A DNA stretch of 9,974 nucleotides from Lawsonibacter sp. (GCA_020025455.1 JAHHSC010000045.1:1-9974); one strand, 5' to 3'. Numbered from the stretch's first letter, positions 1 to 6,498 are shown. The notes: generated by a model not told the origin, from the letters alone. Numbers and translations: made by a program.

Positions 1-47
1 CACCCCATCTGTTAGATAGTATATCATACTGTCTAACAAATGGGGTG
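1..47. repeat. 47-bp imperfect palindrome at window edge
   Basis: Two arms of about 22 nt (1-22 and 26-47) are inverted copies around a 3-nt centre. Only two arm positions fail to pair perfectly (9 with 39, and 17 with 31), and each of these becomes a G-U wobble in RNA from one of the two strands. The ends are GC-rich (CACCCCAT / ATGGGGTG) and the middle is AT-rich (GTTAGATAGTAT / ATACTGTCTAAC), unlike the surrounding DNA. It lies downstream of the minus-strand gene ending at 86, so it may act as its terminator. It could also be an operator of the TetR type or a small dispersed repeat. The window ends at its outer boundary, so a following T-run cannot be seen. Confidence 0.6.
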
Positions 48-85
48 CAGTTCATTGTCGGAACGCTGCTTTTTGTCTGTGTGGC

Positions 86-418
86 TCAAAGCCCTGTGCG
101 CCACAGGGGGATCACGTTAATGACCGGCTCCTCGTATGGGTGGGCGGCCCGGATGGAGGCCAGCGTTTCCTCTACGGCATCACGGCGGATGGTGACCTCC
201 ATCTTCAGCTCTGGCTGGGTGCATACCTCGCCTACCGTGCCCAGGTAGGGGGAAGCTCCTGCCAGGGGCCGCCAGCAGCTGGTCACCGGACTGAGGCTCA
301 TGCAGCTGTCGTATTGGCCGATGTGCCCCGCGTCCACCTGACGCAGCGCCTGGACCAGAGGCTCCAGGTGGCTCTCCGGCAGAAAAATCTCCAGCTTACA
401 GAATGAAAAATCGTCCAT
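86..418 (-). CDS. Stand-alone NIF3/CutA-type PII-like domain protein (110 aa)
   Basis: The start is the ATG at 418, which begins MDDFSFCKLEIF. It lies one base past the stop of the upstream gene, with GGAG at 423-426 overlapping that stop, so the two genes are probably translationally coupled. An upstream in-frame extension would run through the neighbouring gene and is not credible. The residues match the ferredoxin-like (PII/CutA-like) domain inserted in NIF3/YqfO proteins: GHIGQYDSCMS at 31-41, a G-x-PYLG-x-VGEV stretch at about 54-65, and the hallmark HPYEEP at 93-98. The metal-binding NIF3 halves are absent, so this is the single-domain version, which is known as a small trimer-forming family. 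Its biochemical role is not established; databases sometimes label it CutA-like. No signal peptide or membrane segment is visible. Confidence 0.85.
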   Translation of the reverse strand: MDDFSFCKLEIFLPESHLEPLVQALRQVDAGHIGQYDSCMSLSPVTSCWRPLAGASPYLGTVGEVCTQPELKMEVTIRRDAVEETLASIRAAHPYEEPVINVIPLWRTGL

Positions 419-419
419 C

Positions 420-656
420 TTACTCCGCGTCCCAGTCATCCAGTTTCTCCTGAAGCATATCGGCCAGATCCTCCAGGTCCTCATGCTGCTCGCCCCAGAT
501 CTCGTACTCCTCACTGGCCATGTCTTCTGGCTCTTGGAGATCCAGCAGGTCGATCTCATCGCGGACGGCCAGCAGGGCCGAGAGCAGCTCGTCCCGGGTC
601 AGGGTGTCGAGGTCCAGCTCCTTGTCTGCACCGGGGAACATCAAAATTTCAGCCAT
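420..656 (-). CDS. Small acidic hypothetical protein (78 aa)
   Basis: I do not recognise this protein. It starts at the ATG at 656 behind a strong Shine-Dalgarno (GGAGG at 665-669, 8-nt spacing). A promoter lies just upstream (687-716). It is highly acidic: 28 of 78 residues are Asp or Glu, against four Lys/Arg. It is predicted largely helical, with two leucine-rich acidic helices (about residues 18-40 and 55-75). There are no Cys pairs, signal peptide or membrane segments. It is the first gene of a two-gene unit, its stop sitting one base before the start of the PII-like gene. The strict coupling suggests, but does not prove, that the two products work together. Its placement between a good promoter and a recognisable gene supports it being real. 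Confidence 0.7.
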   Translation of the reverse strand: MAEILMFPGADKELDLDTLTRDELLSALLAVRDEIDLLDLQEPEDMASEEYEIWGEQHEDLEDLADMLQEKLDDWDAE

Positions 657-686
657 GGTTCACGCCTCCAAATGTAAGTTACGATT

Positions 687-716
687 ATTTTACCATAAAC
701 CTGCGTACCTGGTCTA
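687..716 (-). promoter_or_regulatory. Sigma-A-type promoter for the acidic protein / PII-like gene pair
   Basis: On the minus strand, a -35-like TAGACC (711-716; 4 of 6 to consensus) and a -10 TAAAAT (687-692; 5 of 6) are separated by 18 nt. The predicted start is near 680, giving a leader of about 24 nt before the ATG at 656. The site is an AT-rich patch in GC-rich DNA. It lies downstream of the terminator that ends the preceding operon, so it is the expected place for a new promoter. Confidence 0.55.
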
Positions 717-870
717 CATTTGCAGCAAAAAACGGTTCCGAATACCCAAACGAGAGGTCCGGAGCGGGCAAACGCAACGGTCAGTGGGGCAGGACGGATA
801 CCGCGGCGGAGGACCGCCGCATGTCACACAAGTAAGTTCCTCAACGGCTGTCCCATGCGGAAGAAGGCGG
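717..870. other. Intergenic stretch with a GC hairpin, no gene seen
   Basis: Between the promoter at 687-716 and the terminator at 871-909 I see no credible gene; open frames here run across the terminator in either direction. It contains a perfect 7-bp GC hairpin (GCGGCGG 803-809, CCGCCGC 814-820, loop AGGA) without a T-run on either side. An A6 run lies at 727-732 (T6 on the minus strand), preceded only by a weak CGG/CCG-based stem, which is not a convincing terminator. Confidence 0.5.
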
Positions 871-909
871 AAAAAGCAAGCCCGGAAGAGGACAATCTTC
901 CGGACTTGC
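871..909 (-). terminator. Rho-independent terminator of the 5434-923 gene run
   Basis: Read on the minus strand, a 14-bp stem (909-896 pairing with 889-876, one G-U pair, loop of 6 nt) is followed directly by five T residues (875-871). It sits 13 nt past the stop of the DUF2156 gene and is the clearest end of that transcription unit. Confidence 0.9.
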
Positions 910-922
910 GTATTGGGTCTCT

Positions 923-1834
923 TTACGCGCCGTGGCAGCTGGAGCAAGGCTCCACCACGGTGACGGTGTACTTCTCTAACAGGGCCACGGGCTGGTAGGA
1001 GAGCTTACTTTTCCGCAGACCGGGGTCGCCGGTGTCGTCCTCGCGGTTGATGAAGGAAACGCCCTCACCGGCAAAGTGCTGGGCATATTGGCTTACCAGC
1101 ATCTGATAGCCGCCGGGAACCTCCCGGTCTGCCTTCTCGATGTGGGTGAAAAGGGTGTCCCCCAGAATTTCGCCCAGAGCGAAGCCTACGATCTCCCCGT
1201 TGGCGAAGAGCACACCGCCTAAGAGATCGTAGAGCGGGTAGTTGTCCAAAATCTCGCGGGTCTTGGCGATGTCCTCTTTGAAGGTATCGGAATCCTTGTC
1301 CACCTTGCTCACATAGCGGTCCAGAAAAGCGTGCAGGGCGGGGATGTCGCCCGGCTCAATGGGGTGGAAGGACCAGTCCTCGTAGGTTTTCAGAAATTTA
1401 TTCACATGGTTGCGCTGACCGCTGAACTTTTTGCCCTTGAAGAACTTCAAATCCTCCGCGTGATAGAGGTAGTCGAAGGTGTCCCGGTCGCAGATGGCCG
1501 CGCTGTTCGGGAAAAACGCATGAAGTGCGGGCAGCTCGTCGGCGGGAACCGGATAGAAGGCGAGGGGCATCTTCCGGCGGCAGCAGTAGTCGGCAATGCG
1601 GCAGTAGTGGTCCCGGCGGTTGCCGCCAAGAGGCAGGGTGAAGGTGTCGCCCAGGCCCGGATAGGTGACCTTAAAGTAGAGCGTACCGGCATAGATGGCG
1701 TACTGCACATCGTAGATATCCCGCCAGATGAATGTGCTGCCCGGAGTGGTGTCACAGATGCGGCTTGGGTTGTCGTCGTAAAACGGCCGCAGTTTAGGCA
1801 GGTCGTTCAGGGTCAGGGGGTGAAAATCAAGCAT
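923..1834 (-). CDS. DUF2156 / phosphatidylglycerol lysyltransferase C-terminal-like acyltransferase (303 aa)
   Basis: This soluble protein matches the DUF2156 family (LPG_synthase_C), two tandem GNAT-like folds related to the catalytic half of MprF, which moves an aminoacyl group from tRNA to phosphatidylglycerol. Diagnostic stretches are KGKKFSGQRNHVNKF (133-147), IEKADREVPGG (232-242) and the C-terminal NREDDTGDPGLRKSKLSYQP (263-282). About 300 residues without any membrane segment is the usual size of the clostridial stand-alone form; the MprF flippase part is absent. The substrate of these stand-alone proteins is not known, so lysyl-PG synthesis should not be assumed. The C-terminus carries two close cysteines (CSSC). 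The start at 1834 has an AAAGGA Shine-Dalgarno (1842-1847). The gene is last in the run, 19 nt after the metallophosphatase, and is followed by the terminator at 871-909. Confidence 0.88.
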   Translation of the reverse strand: MLDFHPLTLNDLPKLRPFYDDNPSRICDTTPGSTFIWRDIYDVQYAIYAGTLYFKVTYPGLGDTFTLPLGGNRRDHYCRIADYCCRRKMPLAFYPVPADELPALHAFFPNSAAICDRDTFDYLYHAEDLKFFKGKKFSGQRNHVNKFLKTYEDWSFHPIEPGDIPALHAFLDRYVSKVDKDSDTFKEDIAKTREILDNYPLYDLLGGVLFANGEIVGFALGEILGDTLFTHIEKADREVPGGYQMLVSQYAQHFAGEGVSFINREDDTGDPGLRKSKLSYQPVALLEKYTVTVVEPCSSCHGA

Positions 1835-1853
1835 AGTGTTGTCCTTTGCAGTC

Positions 1854-2975
1854 TTAGAGTGGTTGAGTCAGCTGGCCGCGATACCAGCCGGTGACTCCTT
1901 TCTTTTTACACAGTGTACCGTGTTTTGTGGCGGCGACGACCTTGAGCCGGTCTCCGGGAGAGACGGGCAGCAGGTAATCGGTGGAGTCCTCACACCACGG
2001 GCCCATGTCAGGGCTGGGAGGGTAGGTGGTCAGCGGACAAGTCCGCAGGTAGGCGTTGAGGATGTAGAGCTCCCGGCCGGTTTCCCGGTGGCGGCAGAGG
2101 GTCAGCTCCTCGCCGGGCTCCAGAATGTCCACATAGCTGCGCCCCCAGCGGATGTTCACCGAGTCAGCCGACGGCGCCTGGGGGTCCAGGGCCACCATGG
2201 TGGGCAGACCGTCGTAGGCCTGCCAGGTGAAGTCCTCCGAGTCCTCCGAGGGCAGGATCAGGGCGTTGAGCTGCCCGTCCGCCTTGAGCACACAGCCGCC
2301 GTCAATGGAGGCGATCTTCCGTTCAGGCAGCAGCAGGGGGGCCGCCGAGGGGATGTGGTCGTGGTAGAGGGTGACCGGCCAGTGGCCCACAATGACCCAC
2401 TTGGGGAAGGAGTGGCCCTGATTGACGAAATCATCGTTTTTCATGCAGCCCCAGCGCTCCAGCTCCTCCATGCAGTTGAGAGAGGGGACCCCACCATGGA
2501 CAAAGACCAGGTGCTCGGTCTCCAGAATGGTGGGCATGTTGCGCAGCCACGCCAGAACGTCTGGGTAGGTCCGGAGCAGATCGGCCCGGAGTCTGGGCAG
2601 ATCCTCGATCTGCTCAAAGCGGCCCTCCCGGGCCAGCTGCCGCAGCAGGGATTCCGGGTGGTCGTGCAGGTAGGAATGAAAAACCGCGTCGTCCAGTGTG
2701 CTGGTTTCGAGAAAACGGAGCACCAGCCCGTCCAGATTGCCGCAGAGGGGGTAGATGGTGTGGGTGCGTTCCAGCTCCATCAGGTGCCGCAGCAGCCCCA
2801 GGCTGTCCGCGCCCTTCTCAAATAGATCCCCCACCAGCACCAGAATGTCCCTGGGGGAGAAGGAAATCTTCTCCATCAGGCCCTTAAAAAAGTTCAGATT
2901 TCCGTGGATATCGCTCACCGCGATGATCCGCCGTCCGGGTGCGAACTCCGGGCGGATGACGATGGCCTTGTCCAT
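1854..2975 (-). CDS. Calcineurin-like metallophosphatase with C-terminal SH3-like region (373 aa)
   Basis: The N-terminal 240 residues show the metallophosphoesterase motifs in order: SDIHGN (21-26), GDLFEKG (49-55), GNLD (79-82), VFVHGG (157-162) and VGHWP (196-200), plus IDGGC (224-228). These residues bind two metal ions and hydrolyse phosphoesters. The overall arrangement resembles PPP-type Ser/Thr phosphatases and diadenosine tetraphosphatases. However, the second motif has EKG where PPP enzymes have DRG, and the third has GNLD rather than GNHE/GNHD, so the usual catalytic His is missing. Residues about 265-373 form a beta-rich, SH3-like tail (VSPGDRLKVV...GWYRGQL at the end), possibly for binding a partner. 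No signal peptide is visible, so it is probably cytoplasmic. It starts at the ATG at 2975 with AGGGAGG at 2982-2988. It lies 21 nt after prmA and 19 nt before the DUF2156 gene. The substrate is unknown. Confidence 0.85.
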   Translation of the reverse strand: MDKAIVIRPEFAPGRRIIAVSDIHGNLNFFKGLMEKISFSPRDILVLVGDLFEKGADSLGLLRHLMELERTHTIYPLCGNLDGLVLRFLETSTLDDAVFHSYLHDHPESLLRQLAREGRFEQIEDLPRLRADLLRTYPDVLAWLRNMPTILETEHLVFVHGGVPSLNCMEELERWGCMKNDDFVNQGHSFPKWVIVGHWPVTLYHDHIPSAAPLLLPERKIASIDGGCVLKADGQLNALILPSEDSEDFTWQAYDGLPTMVALDPQAPSADSVNIRWGRSYVDILEPGEELTLCRHRETGRELYILNAYLRTCPLTTYPPSPDMGPWCEDSTDYLLPVSPGDRLKVVAATKHGTLCKKKGVTGWYRGQLTQPL

Positions 2976-2996
2976 GGCCCGCCTCCCTTACAAAAC

Positions 2997-3941
2997 TCAG
3001 CCCAGCTTGGCTTCCAGGGCCACCCAGCCGTTCCGCTCCCGGCGGTTGGTGATGGTAAGACCGTGGGCGGCGATGGCGGCTTCCACTTCGGCGGCGCGGG
3101 TGTCGATGATACCGGAGCACAGGAACACGCCGTCCTCTGCCAGCAGATTGGGAACCTGAGCAGACAGGGGGATGATGACATCGGCCACGATATTAGCCAG
3201 TACCAGATGGTACTTGTCCTGGGCCAGCTCGTCGGCCAGTCGCTTGTCAGAGAGCACGTCGCCGGACTGGACCAGATAGCGGTCCTTCTGAATACCGTTC
3301 AGCTCGGCGTTCTCATAGGCGACGTCCACCGCCTTGGGGTCAATGTCCACGGCCCGGGCGGAGCTGGCCCCCAGGCACAGGGCGGCGATGGACAAAATGC
3401 CGCTGCCGCAGCCCAGATCCAGCACGTTTCGGCCGGGAACGGTGTGGGCCTCCACGCCCTCCAGACACAGCTGGGTGGAGGCGTGAGCGCCGGTGCCGAA
3501 GGTCAGACCGGGGTTCAGATAGAGGGGGCAGCGGCCATCGGGGACGGGTTTGCTGCGCTCCCACTCGGGCACCACATAGAGGCGGCTGCCGATGGTGAGG
3601 GGCTGGTAGTACTTCTGCCAGCTGTAGGCCCAGTCGTTCTCCTGAAGGGAGGTGACGGTGTACTCGCAGTCCAGACCACGGGTGTACGTCTCCAGCTGGG
3701 CACGGCCGTCCGCGTCATCGGGGACATAAAACTTGATGCGGGCGATGCCGCGCATCCGGTCCATCAGCTCCTGGTCCACATAGTCCCAGTACTTCTTGTT
3801 CTGTTCCAGAAAGGTGAGAAAGTCCTGCTCATCCTCAATGACCAGACCGTCCATACCGGCGGCGGTGAGCTTTGCGCTCACCTCGTCCAGCCGGTCGTGG
3901 GTGGTATTGATGGCTACCTCCAGCCACTTCACATCGTCCAT
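2997..3941 (-). CDS. prmA: Ribosomal protein L11 methyltransferase PrmA (314 aa)
   Basis: PrmA uses S-adenosylmethionine to trimethylate amino groups of ribosomal protein L11 in the cytoplasm. The protein has the family's N-terminal L11-recognition region (about 1-120), then the highly conserved NPGLTFGTGAHAST stretch (143-156), the SAM-binding VLDLGCGSG (173-181), the acidic loop DIDPKAV (199-205) and the catalytic-site NIVADVI (250-256). Its length is normal for Firmicutes PrmA. The ATG at 3941 is supported by GGGAGG at 3948-3953 with 6-nt spacing. In many Firmicutes prmA follows dnaK/dnaJ and precedes rsmE. Here it sits between degV and a metallophosphatase, so the neighbourhood is rearranged, but nothing suggests loss of function. 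Confidence 0.97.
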   Translation of the reverse strand: MDDVKWLEVAINTTHDRLDEVSAKLTAAGMDGLVIEDEQDFLTFLEQNKKYWDYVDQELMDRMRGIARIKFYVPDDADGRAQLETYTRGLDCEYTVTSLQENDWAYSWQKYYQPLTIGSRLYVVPEWERSKPVPDGRCPLYLNPGLTFGTGAHASTQLCLEGVEAHTVPGRNVLDLGCGSGILSIAALCLGASSARAVDIDPKAVDVAYENAELNGIQKDRYLVQSGDVLSDKRLADELAQDKYHLVLANIVADVIIPLSAQVPNLLAEDGVFLCSGIIDTRAAEVEAAIAAHGLTITNRRERNGWVALEAKLG

Positions 3942-3980
3942 AATATGCCTCCCAAAGAGTTTCGTAAAATGAGGGGAAAA

Positions 3981-4853
3981 TCAGCGCTCTGTGCCCACAT
4001 AGAACAGGGCTATGGTGCCGGGGCCGGAGTGAGCACCGATGACGGGGCCGACCCGGTTGATCAGAACCTCCTTCACACCCATGCGCTCCCGCACCATATC
4101 GGCCACCAGCTGGGCGTCGTCGAGACAGTCACCGTGGCTGATGAATACGGTCTGAGCACCCGGCTCGATGGCGGTCTGTTCCATCTTGTCCACCAGTGCC
4201 TTCAAAGCGGCGGTACGGCCCCGTGCCTTGCCGATGTTGACCAGATGGCCCTCGTTGTCCACGTGGAGGACAGGCTTGATCTTCAGCATGGTGCCCATGG
4301 TGGCTGTGGCGGCAGAGATGCGGCCGCCGCGCTTGAGAAATTGCAGGTCGTCCACGGTGAACTGGTGGCAGAGGTTGAGCTTGTGGGCCTCCACCCAGTC
4401 AAAGACCTCCTGAATGGAGCGGCCCTTTTCCCGCTCGCGGGCGGCCAGACAGACCAGCAGTCCCTGACCCATGGAGGCGCACAGAGTATCTGCCACCAGA
4501 AGCTTGCGGTCGGGGAACTGCTCCCGCAGATCTTGGGCCGCCAGAGTAGCGGCCTGGTAGGTGGAGGACAGACCGGAGGAGAACACCAGCACCAGCACGT
4601 CCTTCCCGGCGGCCAGCAGAGGCTCCAGGGCCTCCTGGTAGTCGGAAATGTTCAGTGCAGCGGTGGAGGCGGACCCGCCCTCCCGCAGCAGGGTGTAAAA
4701 CTGGTGGGGGTCCATCTCGCGGTCGTCCGGGTAGTCCCGATAGTTTTTGTCGTTGATGATGAAGCTGAGGGGGAGCACCTGAACGTCCAGACGCTGGCAG
4801 AGCTCAGCGGACAGATCGGCAGAAGAGTCAGTCAAAATTACAAAATCAGACAT
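3981..4853 (-). CDS. DegV family fatty-acid-binding protein (290 aa)
   Basis: DegV/FakB proteins bind a fatty acid and present it to the kinase FakA, which makes acyl-phosphate for phospholipid synthesis. The sequence begins MSDFVILTDSSADL and contains TDSSAD (8-13), GGSASTA (59-65; Ser/Thr contacts to the lipid carboxylate), SSGLSSTYQ (92-100) and LKRGGRIS (173-180), all typical. Length is standard. I chose the ATG at 4853 over one 45 nt upstream because AAAAGGAG at 4861-4868 fits it with 7-nt spacing and the conserved family start matches. No FakA gene is in the window. The gene lies 41 nt after the DUF1836 regulator and 39 nt before prmA, so it is probably cotranscribed from the 5479-5507 promoter. 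Which fatty acid it prefers cannot be read from sequence. Confidence 0.93.
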   Translation of the reverse strand: MSDFVILTDSSADLSAELCQRLDVQVLPLSFIINDKNYRDYPDDREMDPHQFYTLLREGGSASTAALNISDYQEALEPLLAAGKDVLVLVFSSGLSSTYQAATLAAQDLREQFPDRKLLVADTLCASMGQGLLVCLAAREREKGRSIQEVFDWVEAHKLNLCHQFTVDDLQFLKRGGRISAATATMGTMLKIKPVLHVDNEGHLVNIGKARGRTAALKALVDKMEQTAIEPGAQTVFISHGDCLDDAQLVADMVRERMGVKEVLINRVGPVIGAHSGPGTIALFYVGTER

Positions 4854-4894
4854 ATAAATTCTCCTTTTGGAGTGATGATGGTCGGCAGGGAGTG

Positions 4895-5434
4895 TCACAC
4901 TTCCTTGCGATGCTTGGTTTTTTTGTCCGCTTGGGGCGGCTGCAGAATGTCCAGAATCCGGGCGCAGGCGAGCTGATTGGCGTAGCTTCGCAGCGCCAGA
5001 TCCAGGGCGGTGCGCGCCAGGGCCTCGGGGGGCGTATCGGTGTCGATCGTCTGGGCCGTTTCGGTCAATGCGCGGTCCAGGGCGGCACAGAAATAGGTAT
5101 ATAGGTCCTCCGGGTCCTGCGCCGCCTCATGACCGGCAGACAGCAGCACGCCCACATCGCGGACAGACAGCACTTTTTTCAGCGCACAGACGGCGGTGAG
5201 GGCACCCAGGTGTACGGGGCCGTAGCGTTTCCCCTCGGCACGGGGAACCAGACCGTCTTTAATATAGTTATTGACCATAGCAGAGGTGAGACTCTCGCTG
5301 TCGTCAAATCGGATCAGCTGGCGAGGCATATAAGAGATAATCTGGTCCATATAAAGTGCCAGATCGGGCAGTTCGTCCCAGGCTGCGGGCCGTTCCTGCT
5401 CCATGCGACGTTTTAAATCCTGAAGTTCTTCCAT
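4895..5434 (-). CDS. DUF1836 putative transcriptional regulator (179 aa)
   Basis: The protein resembles DUF1836 proteins of Firmicutes. An N-terminal helical region (about 25-85) contains the conserved LTSAMVNNYIKDGLV stretch followed by KRYGPVHLGALTAVCALKKVLSV, which looks like a MerR-like helix-turn-helix plus helix. A helical C-terminal half follows. From memory, Bacillus subtilis YkrK, described as a repressor of htpX, carries this domain, which supports a DNA-binding role. The C-terminus is basic (KKTKHRKEV). I chose the ATG at 5434 because AGGAGGG at 5440-5446 serves it. An in-frame ATG at 5473 lies essentially at the predicted transcription start and has no ribosome site. A strong promoter with an overlapping dyad lies directly upstream, suggesting autoregulation of this gene and perhaps the genes behind it. 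Confidence 0.82.
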   Translation of the reverse strand: MEELQDLKRRMEQERPAAWDELPDLALYMDQIISYMPRQLIRFDDSESLTSAMVNNYIKDGLVPRAEGKRYGPVHLGALTAVCALKKVLSVRDVGVLLSAGHEAAQDPEDLYTYFCAALDRALTETAQTIDTDTPPEALARTALDLALRSYANQLACARILDILQPPQADKKTKHRKEV

Positions 5435-5447
5435 GCAGACCCTCCTT

Positions 5448-5480
5448 ATGAACGCATGAATATGGATATTCATAGTTCAT
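5448..5480. promoter_or_regulatory. Bipartite dyad, candidate operator
   Basis: The core is a perfect inverted repeat, ATGAATAT (5456-5463) and ATATTCAT (5466-5473), with a 2-nt centre. It is flanked by a second inverted pair, ATGAAC (5448-5453) and GTTCAT (5475-5480). It overlaps the edge of the -10 box and the predicted start site (about 5472) and ends just before the Shine-Dalgarno at 5440-5446. No T-run follows, so a terminator is unlikely. The placement fits a repressor site, most simply for the DUF1836 protein encoded immediately downstream. That assignment is inference. Confidence 0.6.
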
Positions 5481-5507
5481 CATATCATGGAAGTCGAAAA
5501 ATTGCAA
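5479..5507 (-). promoter_or_regulatory. Sigma-A-type promoter for the DUF1836-degV-prmA run
   Basis: On the minus strand, -35 TTGCAA (5502-5507; 4 of 6) and -10 TATGAT (5479-5484; 5 of 6) are spaced by an ideal 17 nt. The predicted start is near 5472, giving a leader of about 38 nt to the ATG at 5434. It lies in the 79-nt gap after the CmpB-like gene. No terminator is visible in that gap, so read-through from upstream is possible as well. Confidence 0.7.
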
Positions 5508-5513
5508 AGGAAT

Positions 5514-6458
5514 TCAGCGGCGGTTCTGGAGCGCCTCCATGCGGCGGCGCAGCCGTTCCAGGGCCTTCTTGTGGTCCGTCGAGCGCATTTTGGGGAAGGC
5601 GCGCAGCAGACGGCGCTGGCCAAAACCACGCACGTCCAGCAGGGCCTGCATGTCCTTTTGGAAGGCCTCCAGCTGTTCCCGCTTGGCGGCCCGGTGCGCC
5701 TGACGGGTGAGGGTGGCCGTGGCGGCCCGCTGGGCCAGATCGTCCTTCAGCTCCCCCAGATCGTCTTTCAGCTCGCCCAGGTCCATCTCCAGATCCATGC
5801 GGCGCTCAGCCAGGTCGTCCTTGAACTCGTCCAGGTCCTCCTTCAGCTCGGAGCCGCGCTCGGCGGCCTCCAGCACCCGGTCAGCCAGATTCTCGCCGAG
5901 CTCGTTGGAGACGGCCTTGATTTTCGTGGCCAGCTCGTCAATCTGACTCAGACGGCGGTTGATGCCGGTGATGGTCTTGACGGTGGCGATGATGTCCACC
6001 AACAGGATGATCCCCATAACGGCCAGCAGCACCAGACCCAGCGTGTGGGGGATGAGGTGGACCAGAAACAGGATGGAGGGGTGGAGAAGCTTCACCACAA
6101 AGAGGCAGGCAAAGCCCCAGAGAATGGAGAAGAGCAGACAGATATAGCCCCCGATGTTAAAGGGAAACTCCGAGTAGTCCCACCACCGCTGGTGGAAGAG
6201 CTTTTCCAGCACGAACCCGGTGACCAGCTCCAGCAGAGAGGTGAGCACCACCGACCCCACGAACAGCAGCAGCAGATTCTGTTTCAGGGGTTCCAGAAAC
6301 CAGAGCACAATCACCGCACCAAAGCCGTAAATGGGGCAGACGGGACCGTTGAGGAACCCGCGGTTGACAAATTTGCCGGTGGTGAGGGCAGCGAAGCTGA
6401 CCTCCACGCACCAGCCGAGAAAGGCATAGAGAAAGAAATTCCAGAAAAACGTGTACAT
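5514..6458 (-). CDS. CmpB-like putative ABC transporter permease with coiled-coil tail (314 aa)
   Basis: The N-terminal 165 residues match the ABC_trans_CmpB (formerly DUF1113) membrane family: FLGWCVEV (13-20), NRGFLNGPVCPIYGFG (32-47) and RWWDYSEFPFNIGGYICL (91-108). There are about five hydrophobic segments (near 5-25, 42-57, 61-84, 103-123, 130-158). The permease label is only the family name; transport has not been shown for it as far as I know. Residues about 168-275 are a highly charged, likely coiled-coil tail with internal repeats of the type LxELKDDL (for example 227-241), followed by a basic end (RRMEALQNRR). The tail is probably cytoplasmic. The ATG at 6458 has AAGGAG at 6468-6473 (9-nt spacing); a further 145-codon in-frame extension would cross the promoters and the neighbouring divergent gene and is rejected. 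It is transcribed divergently from the GTPase-nuclease gene. Confidence 0.85.
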   Translation of the reverse strand: MYTFFWNFFLYAFLGWCVEVSFAALTTGKFVNRGFLNGPVCPIYGFGAVIVLWFLEPLKQNLLLLFVGSVVLTSLLELVTGFVLEKLFHQRWWDYSEFPFNIGGYICLLFSILWGFACLFVVKLLHPSILFLVHLIPHTLGLVLLAVMGIILLVDIIATVKTITGINRRLSQIDELATKIKAVSNELGENLADRVLEAAERGSELKEDLDEFKDDLAERRMDLEMDLGELKDDLGELKDDLAQRAATATLTRQAHRAAKREQLEAFQKDMQALLDVRGFGQRRLLRAFPKMRSTDHKKALERLRRRMEALQNRR

Positions 6459-6498
6459 ACCATAAAACTCCTTATAACGGATGAGTAGGATCGGGGAT

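Noticed and set aside
47..74. Plus-strand terminator (7-bp stem with a bulge, then TTTTT at 70-74)
   Set aside because: The stem is short and interrupted by a 2-nt bulge with a 7-nt loop, and there is no plus-strand gene visible upstream; too weak to annotate.
92..108. Hairpin CCCTGTG / CACAGGG near the end of the PII-like gene
   Set aside because: It lies inside the last codons and is followed by only three T residues on the minus strand, so it is a poor terminator and likely chance.
714..998. Open frames on both strands in the 660-922 gap
   Set aside because: They run across the strong terminator at 871-909 and into the DUF2156 gene, lack ribosome sites and give compositionally implausible products.
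2904..4976. Very long plus-strand open frame (about 690 codons)
   Set aside because: It runs antisense to prmA, degV and parts of the neighbours, which have clear family motifs and ribosome sites. Its product is low-complexity (Gly/Gln/His/Val-rich) and matches nothing; such antisense frames are common in GC-rich DNA.
5487..6488. Plus-strand open frame of 333 codons opposite the CmpB-like gene
   Set aside because: The product is Gln/His/Gly-rich low-complexity sequence mirroring the coding strand; the minus-strand product has conserved membrane-family motifs.
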